DNA of 21,505 bases from assembly GCA_035554115.1 (NCBI GenBank), contig DATMIW010000015.1, forward strand, positions 1 through 21,505. The letters are read 5' to 3'. The position numbers were made by a program, and so were the translations under genes. The stretch is from CAXTSE01 sp035554115. GTDB taxonomy: Bacteria; Actinomycetota; Actinomycetes; Actinomycetales; Microbacteriaceae. The notes under the pieces were generated by a model. The model was given only the letters and a program-made list of their open reading frames with translations, made no database searches and was not told where the DNA came from. This document shows, in pieces, positions 1-7,436 of this stretch (the stretch's first letter is position 1; every line of letters begins with the position of its first letter).

Positions 1-1
1 G

Positions 2-1348
2 TTTCTCGACGGAACGATTGTCACGGTGGCCCTTCCCGCGATAGTCCGCGAGCTGGGCGGCGGGATTGCGACCCAGCAGTGGGTGGTCGACGCGTACCTG
101 ATCACGCTCGGGGCCCTCATCCTGATTGCTGGCTCGATCAGCGACGTCTACGGTCGCATCCGGGTGATTCGGGTGGGAGTGGTGCTATTCGGTCTCACCT
201 CACTTGCCATCGCCCTGTCGCCGACAGCCGAGTTTCTGATTGTTGTACGTGCTGCGCAGGGCGTCGCCGGCGCGCTTCTGGTGCCGAGCTCGCTCGCCCT
301 TATCACCTCGAACTTCCGCGGTCCAGCGCAAGCGCGCGCGATCGGCCTCTGGACAGCCGTGACCAGCGGAGGCATGATCGTCGGCCCCCTGCTCGGCGGT
401 CTTTTCGTCGACACCCTGTCGTGGCGGTACGCCTTTGCGATCAACGTGGTTCCGATCGCGGTGGTGCTCGTACTGCTCGTTCTGCTGGGGCAAAAGGATG
501 AGCACCGCGCCGGGACTTCGATCGACTATTTCGGCGCTGCCCTCTGCACTATCGGTCTGGGTGGCCCGGTTTTTGCGCTTATTGAGGCACCGAATTTTGG
601 GTGGGGGCACCCCGCCATTCTCAGTGCGATGATCGTCGGGCTCCTCTCATTCGCCGGGTTCCTCATTCGCCAGAGGCTCGCGCGGGATCCGATGATGCCC
701 CTGTCGCTGTTCGTCGTACGCAACTTCTGGGTCGGCAATATTGCGACGGCCCTCATCTATGGTGCTCTGTCGCTGAACTTCTTCGTTCTTGGCGTCTATC
801 TGCAACAGGGTGCGGGTCTCAGCGCGACCCTCGCAGGGTTGGCGGCTCTACCGTCCACCGTGATTATGGTGCTGTTCAGTTCGCGTTTCGGTGCGCTCGC
901 CGGCACGTTCGGTCCCCGGCTTTTCATGGGATTCGGGCCGATCATCATGGGACTGTCAGCGCTGCTGTTCCTCACGGTGTCACAGGATTTCAACTACTGG
1001 TGGCAAATTCTGCCCGGCATCGTGCTGTTCGGATTTGGGCTGACCCTCACGGTGTCGCCGCTGACATCGACGATCCTTGGCGCCATCGAGACGAGTCGAT
1101 CGGGGATTGCATCAGCGGTCAACAACGCCGTAGCGCGTGTCGCGGGCCTGGTTGCAACAGCTCTCGTGTCGATCATCGTGGGCGGATCCATCAACCTCGT
1201 CGGGTTCCACCGTGCAGTGATTGTGAGTGCGGGTCTGCTCATCGTGGGCGGCGTGGTGTCGCTTATCGGCATCCGGAACGCTGCCCGCATTGCGGAAGAC
1301 GATTCTCCAGGCCCGCCGGGGCACGGGCGTTCAGCCCAGGATTCGTGA
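2..1348 (+). CDS. MFS drug-efflux-type transporter, DHA2 (14-TM) family, 5' end missing
   Basis: This is an inner-membrane proton-coupled exporter of the EmrB/QacA (DHA2) kind, partial at its N-terminus. The frame is open to the first bases of the window and already reads FLDGTIVTVALPAI, the classic end of DHA2 helix 1, so a GTG at 26 is internal and the true start lies upstream, probably 20-40 codons. The visible 448 residues hold motif A between helices 2 and 3 (GSISDVYGRIR, about residues 44-54) and then a long run of hydrophobic helices consistent with 14 in total. The substrate cannot be read from the sequence. The gene ends in a short hydrophilic tail and converges on the UbiA-family gene, overlapping it by 18 bases. 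Family assignment is firm; the physiological role is not. Confidence 0.9.
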   Translation, partial: FLDGTIVTVALPAIVRELGGGIATQQWVVDAYLITLGALILIAGSISDVYGRIRVIRVGVVLFGLTSLAIALSPTAEFLIVVRAAQGVAGALLVPSSLALITSNFRGPAQARAIGLWTAVTSGGMIVGPLLGGLFVDTLSWRYAFAINVVPIAVVLVLLVLLGQKDEHRAGTSIDYFGAALCTIGLGGPVFALIEAPNFGWGHPAILSAMIVGLLSFAGFLIRQRLARDPMMPLSLFVVRNFWVGNIATALIYGALSLNFFVLGVYLQQGAGLSATLAGLAALPSTVIMVLFSSRFGALAGTFGPRLFMGFGPIIMGLSALLFLTVSQDFNYWWQILPGIVLFGFGLTLTVSPLTSTILGAIETSRSGIASAVNNAVARVAGLVATALVSIIVGGSINLVGFHRAVIVSAGLLIVGGVVSLIGIRNAARIAEDDSPGPPGHGRSAQDS

Positions 1349-2206
1349 CCCGGCGACCAGCAGCAGGACGACATCGACGAGAGCACCCGCGATCAGGAGG
1401 GCAAACGTTGCCCGGCCGACGCCGCGCGACCCCACGGCGATCCCGATCGCGCCGATCGCCAATGACAGGATCAGTGCGACCGCCCCGAGCGGAGTGGGGA
1501 TGCCAATAGCGAGCGCGAGGCAGACTCCTGCGCCGACGAAAGCGATCCACGTCACGACAAGGGAGACGCGGCCGCCGAAACGGTGGGGCAGCCCCCGCAC
1601 CCCTGTGGCGGCATCGTCCCCAAGGTCGGGCAGAACATTTGCGAAATGTGCGCCGGCTCCGAGTAGCGCCGCGGCGGCAACGATCCACCCCGGAGGCAGA
1701 TGCGGTTCGGGGCGCGCGAGGGTGACGAGCGCCGGCAACAGTCCGAAGGCGAGGAGGTAGGGGGCGACGGAGAGGGCCGTGCCTTTGATCCCCGCGTTGT
1801 AGGCCCAGGCGCAGCAGATGAAGATCACATGGCAGGCGAGCGCCCATCCACCGAGCGGGATCGTGAGAACAATGGCGAGCGTCAGCGACACGAAGGCGGC
1901 GTTCCGCGCGATCGCGGCGGGGATGTCTCCTCGCGCAACGGGTTTATCGCGGCGGCCAACCGCGCGATCTCGGTCGGCGTCGATCCAGTCGTTCGACAAG
2001 CCCACCGACACTTGGCCAGTGGCCATGGCGAGGCCGAGAACGATGATGCGCCAGATCTCGAGGCCCGACGCGACACCGAGCAGGACGGTGATTGTCGTGA
2101 TAGCCAGGGTCGGCCCCGGATGCGATGCTCCGGCGAGTGCTCGAGCGGTACGGATCGGCGAGGTCACGCTGTCAGAGTAGGCGTCTCGCTCGGATTCACG
2201 TGACAT
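1331..2206 (-). CDS. UbiA-family prenyltransferase
   Basis: This is an integral-membrane prenyltransferase that would attach a polyprenyl chain to an aromatic or related acceptor. The 291-residue length fits the family. The first Asp-rich motif is NDWIDADRD (residues 72-80; N72, D73, D76, D80), followed by the basic RRDKP. The second is D194-L-G-D-D198 with TGVRGLPHRFG after it. Both motifs bind Mg-diphosphate in this family. Eight or nine hydrophobic helices are apparent. The acceptor (menaquinone precursor, 4-hydroxybenzoate, carotenoid or other) cannot be told; no quinone genes lie beside it. On its strand upstream of the start there is a TACTGT box (complement of 2218-2223), 11 bases before the ATG, which overlaps the -10 box of the divergent gene at 2230. 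The 3' end overlaps the MFS gene by 18 bases. Confidence 0.88.
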   Translation of the reverse strand: MSRESERDAYSDSVTSPIRTARALAGASHPGPTLAITTITVLLGVASGLEIWRIIVLGLAMATGQVSVGLSNDWIDADRDRAVGRRDKPVARGDIPAAIARNAAFVSLTLAIVLTIPLGGWALACHVIFICCAWAYNAGIKGTALSVAPYLLAFGLLPALVTLARPEPHLPPGWIVAAAALLGAGAHFANVLPDLGDDAATGVRGLPHRFGGRVSLVVTWIAFVGAGVCLALAIGIPTPLGAVALILSLAIGAIGIAVGSRGVGRATFALLIAGALVDVVLLLVAGSRILG

Positions 2207-2216
2207 CTGGCTGGAG

Positions 2217-2222
2217 TACAGT
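2217..2222 (+). promoter_or_regulatory. -10 box of the gene at 2230, overlapping a divergent -10 box
   Basis: TACAGT at 2217-2222 lies 7 bases before the ATG at 2230, so the predicted transcript starts at or next to the start codon. A weak -35, TTCACG, is at 2195-2200 with a 16-base spacer. The hexamer sits in the palindromic GTACAGTAC (2216-2224). Its complement gives TACTGT for the divergent UbiA-family gene. This is a prediction from sequence only. Confidence 0.5.
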
Positions 2223-2229
2223 ACGGGGA

Positions 2230-2712
2230 ATGCAGTACGTCGACGACCTCGCCCTGGTGCGCAGCACCCTTCCCGGCAGATGGATTGTCGCCGCGACCAA
2301 CATGCCGCTGTGGGTCACGGGCCAGCAACGACAGCCGGTCGTCGAGTACTCCGTGTTCAGCGAGTCGCCGTTGCGGCTGCGAGTTGAAATCAGCTACACG
2401 GATGCCGCGGGCCGCCTCAAGACCCTCGGGGGCATTGACAGGTGGCATGGCAACGGCTTCACCTGGCGTGGGGAGGGCCTCAAAAAGCTGGTGCGCAGTC
2501 ATTGGCACGTGGCGGCCATCCACCGGGACATTGTCACCGTCCGCTTCGACAAGTCGCTGGTGACGCCTGCCGGGGTTGATCTTTTCGTACCCGAAGGGCA
2601 TGAGACAGCGGAACTGCGCAGTGTTGTTGCTGTCGATCCCGAGGCGCACGGGCTGTCACTTGAAGAGTTCGCAAGCCTCACCTGGTTTGACCACACCTTG
2701 CCCGCCCGCTGA
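2230..2712 (+). CDS. Hypothetical protein, possibly lipocalin-like fold
   Basis: This encodes a soluble 160-residue protein with no signal peptide or membrane segment. I chose the ATG at 2230 because a -10 box lies 7 bases upstream; an in-frame ATG at 2125 would run through the divergent promoter. The pattern GRWIVAATNMPLW near residue 17, alternating hydrophobic strands, a mid-protein TWRGEGLKKL and a C-terminal 'LVTPAGVDLFVPEG' stretch recall small bacterial lipocalin-like proteins (one-domain beta-barrel ligand binders). That similarity is from memory and not tested. No catalytic motif is visible. The gene is convergent with the HTH_42 gene (30 bases between stops) and divergent from the UbiA-family gene, so it is monocistronic. 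Confidence 0.75.
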   Translation: MQYVDDLALVRSTLPGRWIVAATNMPLWVTGQQRQPVVEYSVFSESPLRLRVEISYTDAAGRLKTLGGIDRWHGNGFTWRGEGLKKLVRSHWHVAAIHRDIVTVRFDKSLVTPAGVDLFVPEGHETAELRSVVAVDPEAHGLSLEEFASLTWFDHTLPAR

Positions 2713-2741
2713 CGTAGTGAGCGCCCCTTCAGTCGGCGACC

Positions 2742-3833
2742 TCAGTCTGCGAGGGTGACCGGAAGCTCGAGAAAGTCCGAGTAGCGCGCAACAGCGGGGC
2801 GCATCCTGCGCCGCACCGTCGCGCGCAGGGAATCGAAGGGCTCAAGGGTCACCTCGACTCGGTCACGGGAGCGATTCCGACGCCAGGTGCCGACGACTTC
2901 GCCATCGACCACGATTGTCGACAGGAACATGCCGTTGCCGCCGGGCACGATTCGCTCGGAATACTCGGCGCTCAATTGGGCGCTCCGATCGGTGTAGCCG
3001 AGCAGATACTCGTCGAATCCCGGTAGCAGGTGCACCCCGGATTCCGCCGGCTGGAGTCCCGGGGCGTGGAAGTATTCGATGCCGTCGACGACGAGAACCT
3101 CAAGGTCGAATGCGGCGGCGGCCAGGCCGGCACGCGCGTCGGTGAGGGTCAGGCCCGACCACCACGCCAGATCCCGAGCGGTGACGGGGCCGTGACTTGT
3201 CGCATAGCGCAGTGCGAGGGTGCGCAGAACATCGTCGCTCGTGATTTCGGGGGGAGGTGCAGGCAACACCGTCTCGAATAGGGCATATGTCGTCTTCCCG
3301 GTGAGGACGATCGTTCCCGATTGCGCGAGCACCGCGAGAAGGTGAACACCTCGCTGACCCGTGGGTGCGACGCCCGCTTCGGCGAAGGCGGCGAGGAGTG
3401 TGGCGCGGTCGGCAATGGCGCCGTTTGCCAGAACGGCACGCGCAACCTCGTCTGCGCGCACGAAATCTGCCGGGGTGAGTTCGAGCTGGCGGTGGCGCCC
3501 AGCGGCCGCGCGGATCTGTCGCTCGCCCGTCAGCGCCAGAAGCCAGGCGAGGTCAGCAGGAGTTATTGCGTGCAGTGTGCCGCGCATCGGCCAGGTGCGC
3601 ACGAATTGTCCCGCCTCATGAGCCGCGGTAATCGATGCAAGAGTCTCGCCCATCGATCGCAGACCGATCGACCAGAGCAGCCCGGGGAAGTCCTGACCTT
3701 GGAGAGCCAGTTGGGCGCGCACTGTCTCCGCTGCGCCAGTCGCTGCCGCGGGATTCGGCTGAGCGATTCCGAGCGCGCTCAGCCGCAAGGCCGTCAGCTG
3801 GCGGCGGGAAGCGGTAAATGCGCGAGAGGGCAT
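2742..3833 (-). CDS. Winged-helix DNA-binding protein, HTH_42 / AlkZ-YcaQ-like
   Basis: This 363-residue protein belongs to the HTH_42 (formerly DUF1006) family, which includes the DNA glycosylases AlkZ (azinomycin B resistance) and E. coli YcaQ (AlkX, interstrand crosslink unhooking). Family marks are LALQGQDFPGLLW (residues 42-54), the RGTLHAI motif, and LLPGFDEYLLGYTDR in the C-terminal part. The catalytic motif of the glycosylases is Q-x-Q in AlkZ and Q-x-D in YcaQ; here Q45-G-Q47 fits the AlkZ-type arrangement. Whether it excises alkylated bases is inference, since many actinobacterial paralogues are untested. It lies downstream of the App1-like gene on the same strand with a 49-base gap that holds its own -10 box (AATACT, complement of 3840-3845, 6 bases before the ATG). 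Confidence 0.87.
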   Translation of the reverse strand: MPSRAFTASRRQLTALRLSALGIAQPNPAAATGAAETVRAQLALQGQDFPGLLWSIGLRSMGETLASITAAHEAGQFVRTWPMRGTLHAITPADLAWLLALTGERQIRAAAGRHRQLELTPADFVRADEVARAVLANGAIADRATLLAAFAEAGVAPTGQRGVHLLAVLAQSGTIVLTGKTTYALFETVLPAPPPEITSDDVLRTLALRYATSHGPVTARDLAWWSGLTLTDARAGLAAAAFDLEVLVVDGIEYFHAPGLQPAESGVHLLPGFDEYLLGYTDRSAQLSAEYSERIVPGGNGMFLSTIVVDGEVVGTWRRNRSRDRVEVTLEPFDSLRATVRRRMRPAVARYSDFLELPVTLAD

Positions 3834-3839
3834 GGTTTC

Positions 3840-3845
3840 AGTATT
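3840..3845 (-). promoter_or_regulatory. -10 box of the HTH_42 gene (leaderless candidate)
   Basis: AATACT on the minus strand is followed by six bases (GAAACC) and then the ATG at 3833. That spacing puts the transcription start on the start codon. No Shine-Dalgarno sequence precedes the ATG, which agrees with a leaderless message. The first base departs from TANNNT and no good -35 is seen, so support is moderate. Confidence 0.4.
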
Positions 3846-3882
3846 GCGAAGGGCACCGACAGAGAAGAGCCAACCAGATCCG

Positions 3883-4902
3883 TCATTCGGGAAGAAGGTG
3901 CGCGGCCGACAGCTGAGCGCTCAGCCCGGCGCCGTCCGACGCGCTCAGCCACGGAAAATCCGGATCGGGCAGAGGGTCCGTGTCGTTGCGGCCACCGGCG
4001 AGCACCGCCTCACTCGTCGTCAGGTTCCGGATGGCGACGGCCGCGACGCATCCGGGATGCTCGGTGCCAAACTCTGCGTAGATTTCCGGATCATGTTGGC
4101 CATCGTCACCAATTAGAAGCCACTTCATCTGCGGAAACTCCTCCGCTAAACGTCGCAGATTCGCTCGTTTATGCTCACGCCCGCTTCGGAACCAGGCATC
4201 GTGCGTCGGCCCCCAATCGGTAAGAAGCAGAGGGCCCGGCGGATACAGATTTCGCGAGAGAAAGCGAGTCAGTGTGGGGGCAACATTCCACGCGCCCGTG
4301 GACAGGTACACGACCGGGGAACCGGGATGCGCGCGACTGAGACGCTCATAGAGCACTGCCATGCCGGCGACAGGTGTGCGAGCGTGTTCGTTGACGACGA
4401 AGGTGTTCCACGCGGCGAGGAGCGGTCGGGGCAGGGCCGTCACCATGACCGTGTCGTCGACATCTGACACGATGCCAAACCGGATGTCGTCGTCGACGAT
4501 GAACACCGGCGCTTCGACTTCATGAGCACCAATGCTCAAGCGAATTGTCTGCCAGCCGGGGGGAAGAACGACGCCGATGCGCACGTCGACGACTCCGCCG
4601 CGATCGGAGATGACTTCGTGGTGGTGCCCCCCAGCAGCAACAGTGACGGCCGCGTCGCGCACCGGGACGCTCGTGAAGCTGCGCCATCCGCGCAGGGCAG
4701 GCATAGATGTGCCCGGATGCCCTACCGAGGCCCGACGCAACACGACGCGACTGAGGACTCGCACCCATCCGGATCCGCCATAGCTCGTGAACGGCACGAT
4801 CGTGGGAACGAGCCCTCTGCGACGACCCCATTTCTCACGCAAACCGTGAGCGCGATCTTCGAGGCGGGCAGCGAAGTGCAGGGGAGCGCTCGATGTTGTC
4901 AT
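3883..4902 (-). CDS. App1-like phosphatase (DUF2183), putative phosphatidate phosphatase
   Basis: This HAD-type phosphatase relates to yeast App1, a Mg-dependent phosphatidate phosphatase; bacterial members have no settled role. Numbering from the ATG at 4902 (339 residues), the catalytic DxDxT motif is D147-V-D-D-T151 within FGIVSDVDDT. STGAWN at about 201-206 gives the second HAD motif, and GDDGQHDPEIY at about 265-275 gives the acidic motif. The N-terminal part is a beta-rich domain usual for this family. An in-frame GTG at 4932 would add ten residues; neither start has a clear ribosome site, and 4902 is chosen as the first ATG. The gene is divergent from tetR (95 bases between starts) and upstream of the HTH_42 gene on the same strand. 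Lipid phosphatase activity is inferred from family membership. Confidence 0.87.
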   Translation of the reverse strand: MTTSSAPLHFAARLEDRAHGLREKWGRRRGLVPTIVPFTSYGGSGWVRVLSRVVLRRASVGHPGTSMPALRGWRSFTSVPVRDAAVTVAAGGHHHEVISDRGGVVDVRIGVVLPPGWQTIRLSIGAHEVEAPVFIVDDDIRFGIVSDVDDTVMVTALPRPLLAAWNTFVVNEHARTPVAGMAVLYERLSRAHPGSPVVYLSTGAWNVAPTLTRFLSRNLYPPGPLLLTDWGPTHDAWFRSGREHKRANLRRLAEEFPQMKWLLIGDDGQHDPEIYAEFGTEHPGCVAAVAIRNLTTSEAVLAGGRNDTDPLPDPDFPWLSASDGAGLSAQLSAAHLLPE

Positions 4903-4964
4903 CGAGTTCAGTGTGTCACGCGTGTCTTCCACCGAGCTTTGATCGTTTCCCGGCCTTCTACGAG

Positions 4965-4983
4965 TACAGTGATCCTGATCAGG
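4965..4983 (+). promoter_or_regulatory. Promoter and candidate operator of the TetR gene
   Basis: A -10 box TACAGT (4965-4970) is followed by the perfect 10-bp palindrome CCTGATCAGG (4974-4983), which covers the predicted transcription start. TetR-family proteins commonly repress their own gene from such a site. A possible -35, TTGATC at 4939-4944, leaves a 20-base spacer, which is long. The site also lies between the divergent App1-like gene and tetR, so it could affect both. Confidence 0.45.
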
Positions 4984-4997
4984 CTGAGGAGATCGTT

Positions 4998-5660
4998 ATG
5001 TCAACCACCCACGTTCCCACCACCCGTACCGACACCGTCGGACTTATCCGCAATGAACCCGTTCAGGCGCGAAGCACGGCGCGGCTTGCCGCCCTTCTTG
5101 ACGCTGCAGCAGAGGTCATCTCCGAAATCGGCTACGAGCGGCTCACCACCGCCATGGTCGCCGAGCGAGCTGGCGCATCGATCGGTACCGTTTATCGGTA
5201 CTTCCCCGACCGCATCGCCGTGCTGCAGAGCCTTGCAGCACGCAATCTCGAGCGGTCGACGAAGATCGTCTTGGATGCAATCGCAGACGAGAGTCACGTC
5301 GACTGGTATGCGGCCTTCGCTGGCAGCATGCGTGCTTTCACCTATGAATTCCGTGATGAGCCGGGGTTTGCCTCGCTCCGCTTCGGAGACGTTCTCGACC
5401 TTCGTCCGTCCCAGGGCGCGCCCGCGAACGAGATCGTGGCCGATCTGATGTTCGACGCAATAGTGAAGCGATTTGGTGTGTCAGGCAGTGATGATGCGCG
5501 CTTGGCTTTCCAGGTCTCGTTCGAACTCGGCGACAGCCTTGTCGCACGGGCATTTGCGCGCGACCCCGAAGGGCTCAGCGCCATCTTGTATTTGGCTGCC
5601 AAGGCCGCGGACGCTCTTATGAGCGAATACTGGGGGCCGCACGAGCCCTCTGACCTCTAA
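4998..5660 (+). CDS. TetR-family transcriptional regulator
   Basis: This is a 220-residue one-component repressor. The N-terminal helix-turn-helix spans about residues 30-77, with LTTAMVAERAGASIGTVYRYF as the characteristic TetR pattern; the recognition helix lies around SIGTVYRYF (61-69). The C-terminal two thirds is helical and variable, as expected for the ligand and dimer domain, and gives no clue to the ligand. The ATG at 4998 is chosen over an in-frame ATG at 4893 because GAGGAG (4986-4991) stands 6 bases before it and the promoter lies just upstream. The target is not certain. The 10-bp palindrome in its own leader argues for autoregulation; the divergent App1-like gene or the following ABC operon are other candidates. 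A strong terminator follows. Confidence 0.9.
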   Translation: MSTTHVPTTRTDTVGLIRNEPVQARSTARLAALLDAAAEVISEIGYERLTTAMVAERAGASIGTVYRYFPDRIAVLQSLAARNLERSTKIVLDAIADESHVDWYAAFAGSMRAFTYEFRDEPGFASLRFGDVLDLRPSQGAPANEIVADLMFDAIVKRFGVSGSDDARLAFQVSFELGDSLVARAFARDPEGLSAILYLAAKAADALMSEYWGPHEPSDL

Positions 5661-5691
5661 GCCAAGGAACTGACGTAATCCACACGAATTA

Positions 5692-5722
5692 ACGGGTTCG
5701 ATCGCTTTGCGGTCGAACCCGT
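5692..5722 (+). terminator. Hairpin terminator after tetR
   Basis: A 10-bp perfect stem, ACGGGTTCGA paired with TCGAACCCGT, is extended by four more pairs (one wobble) to a TTT loop, giving about 14 bp in all. It starts 31 bases after the tetR stop and is followed by a short TTTC tail. It separates tetR transcription from the ABC operon. Confidence 0.8.
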
Positions 5723-5810
5723 TTCGTATGCGGTGCGTGGGAGCTGGCTGAGACACAACGTCATACTCCGGCGCCGTGTCGGCGGCGGCGATTAGGGTTT
5801 TTGTCACGAG

Positions 5811-5830
5811 GTCCGCGAAACTACGCGGAC
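5811..5830 (+). repeat. Small inverted repeat in the leader of the ABC operon
   Basis: GTCCGCG (5811-5817) and CGCGGAC (5824-5830) form a perfect 7-bp dyad with a 6-base spacer, ending 11 bases before the ribosome site GGAGGAG (5842-5848) of the first operon gene. It could be a protein operator or an RNA hairpin near the ribosome site. Candidate -10 boxes lie upstream at 5762-5767 (CATACT) and 5793-5798 (TAGGGT); neither has a convincing -35. Confidence 0.35.
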
Positions 5831-5856
5831 TTCGCAAGACCGGAGGAGCCGCCGTC

Positions 5857-6762
5857 ATGATCGAGTTCCGCTCTGTCTCCAAAACCTTCGCCGACGGCAC
5901 TCGGGCTGTTGACGATTTCACGCTTACCATTCCGGCCCGCAAGATCACGGTGCTTGTGGGGTCCAGCGGCTCGGGCAAGACAACGGTTCTCCGCATGATC
6001 AACCGCATGGTCGACCCCACAAGCGGCCACATCCTCATCGACGGCAATGACATTGCCGAAATCGAGCCGGTGCCCCTGCGGCGCAGCATCGGGTACGTCA
6101 TGCAGAATTCGGGGCTGCTGCCGCACCGACGCGTCGTCGACAACATCGCGACTGTTCCCCGACTCACCGGGGCGTCGAAGGCTGAGGCTCACGCGCGGGC
6201 TCTCGAGCTGATGGATGTCGTCGGTCTCGATCGCTCACTCGCCGAGCGATACCCGAGTCAACTTTCGGGCGGGCAGCAGCAGCGTGTCGGTGTGGCGCGT
6301 GGCCTCGCGGCCGACCCCAACATCCTGCTGATGGACGAGCCCTTCAGCGCCGTCGACCCAATTGTGCGCGACGAGCTTCAGCAAGAGGTTTTGCGCATCC
6401 AAGCAGAACTTGCCAAGACCATCGTCTTCGTCTCACATGACATCGACGAGGCATTCCGGCTCGGCGACCAAGTCGTCGTGCTCGAACGCGGCGGCCAGAT
6501 CGTGCAGCAGGGTGAGCCGAGCGAAATTCTCGCCAATCCGGCGACCGATTTCGTGGCCAGCTTCATTGGTGCCGACCGCGGTAAGCGTCGGCTCACTGTC
6601 AGTGCATCGGCGGCAACTCGGGGTGACGATCGCCTCGTGATTGACGCTGGCGGGTATCCCGTGGGCGTAATCGCCGCGCCCGACGGGCTGCTCGCGGTGG
6701 CAGATGCGACGCCGAAAACGCGGAGCATTTCGAATAAGTCCGACCAGGCTGGCGACGCCTGA
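5857..6762 (+). CDS. ABC transporter ATPase, quaternary-amine/osmoprotectant (OpuCA/ProV-like)
   Basis: This is the cytoplasmic ATPase of a glycine betaine/choline/carnitine-type importer (301 residues). Walker A is GSSGSGKT (35-42), the Q-loop lies in YVMQNSGLLPH, the signature is LSGGQQQR (136-143), Walker B is ILLMDEP (156-162) and the switch histidine is H194 in VFVSHD. Family members such as OpuCA carry two C-terminal CBS domains. Here only about 60 residues follow the nucleotide-binding domain, containing LVIDAGGYPVGVI, which looks like part of one CBS repeat. Ionic-strength sensing by a CBS pair is therefore unlikely. The ATG at 5857 has GGAGGAG eight bases upstream; an upstream in-frame GTG at 5776 is rejected. 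The stop overlaps the next start by one base. Confidence 0.92.
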   Translation: MIEFRSVSKTFADGTRAVDDFTLTIPARKITVLVGSSGSGKTTVLRMINRMVDPTSGHILIDGNDIAEIEPVPLRRSIGYVMQNSGLLPHRRVVDNIATVPRLTGASKAEAHARALELMDVVGLDRSLAERYPSQLSGGQQQRVGVARGLAADPNILLMDEPFSAVDPIVRDELQQEVLRIQAELAKTIVFVSHDIDEAFRLGDQVVVLERGGQIVQQGEPSEILANPATDFVASFIGADRGKRRLTVSASAATRGDDRLVIDAGGYPVGVIAAPDGLLAVADATPKTRSISNKSDQAGDA

Positions 6763-7436
6763 TGGACTGGGGATGGATCGGGCGCAATCTGGACCAGATG
6801 TGGAGTCAAGCGCTTGAGCATGCCGCTCTCAGCACGCTCCCGATCGTGATCGGCTTTCTGATCTCCGTTCCCCTGGGCTACTGGGCAAGCCGGTCGACCG
6901 CCGCCCGTTCGATCCTCTTCGTGCTCGGCAACATCGTCTATACAATTCCGGCGATCGCACTCATCGTGTTTGTTCCGGTGACCTTGGGCCTGGCGGTCCT
7001 CGACCCGCGCAATCTGGTTGTGGCCCTCACCCTCTATGCGATCGCACTGATGGTGCGTGCGGCATCCGATGCCTTCGCGGCAGTTCCGCACGATGTCACG
7101 GGCTCCGCGACGGCCGTCGGATTCTCGGGCATTCAGCGTTTTTTCGCCGTTGATCTTCCTCTCGCCGGTCCCGTCCTCCTCGCTGGCGTTCGTGTCGTCT
7201 CCGTGAGCACGGTGAGTCTGGTCAGTGTGGGGGCGCTCACCGGCATCGACAACCTCGGGATGCTCTTCACCGATGCGTTTCGCAACGACAACTTCCCTGA
7301 GGCGGTCGCCGGGATTGTGGCGGTGCTCATTATTGCTGCCGTGTTCGATATCGTTCTCTCTCTGATCGGCCGGCTTCTTATGCCATGGAATCGACGATCC
7401 CCCAGCCGAGTGCTGAGACCGACGGTGGCCATATGA
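6762..7436 (+). CDS. ABC transporter permease, osmoprotectant type (OpuCB-like)
   Basis: This is a 224-residue inner-membrane permease with five or six hydrophobic segments, the usual size for OpuBB/OpuCB proteins. The coupling (EAA-like) loop is near GSATAVGFSGIQRFFAVDLPL, which contacts the ATPase, and SVGALTGIDNLG follows as in the family. The ATG shares one base with the ATPase stop (TGATG), so it is translationally coupled, and its stop overlaps the next permease. It should pair with the second permease to form the channel. Confidence 0.9.
   Translation: MDWGWIGRNLDQMWSQALEHAALSTLPIVIGFLISVPLGYWASRSTAARSILFVLGNIVYTIPAIALIVFVPVTLGLAVLDPRNLVVALTLYAIALMVRAASDAFAAVPHDVTGSATAVGFSGIQRFFAVDLPLAGPVLLAGVRVVSVSTVSLVSVGALTGIDNLGMLFTDAFRNDNFPEAVAGIVAVLIIAAVFDIVLSLIGRLLMPWNRRSPSRVLRPTVAI

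Noticed and set aside
4522..5448. Plus-strand open frame of 308 codons across the App1-like gene and tetR
   Set aside because: It crosses the divergent promoter region and overlaps both genes out of frame.
5661..5856. TetR protein as the sure regulator of the following ABC importer
   Set aside because: A strong terminator separates them, and the palindrome in the tetR leader is not repeated upstream of the importer.
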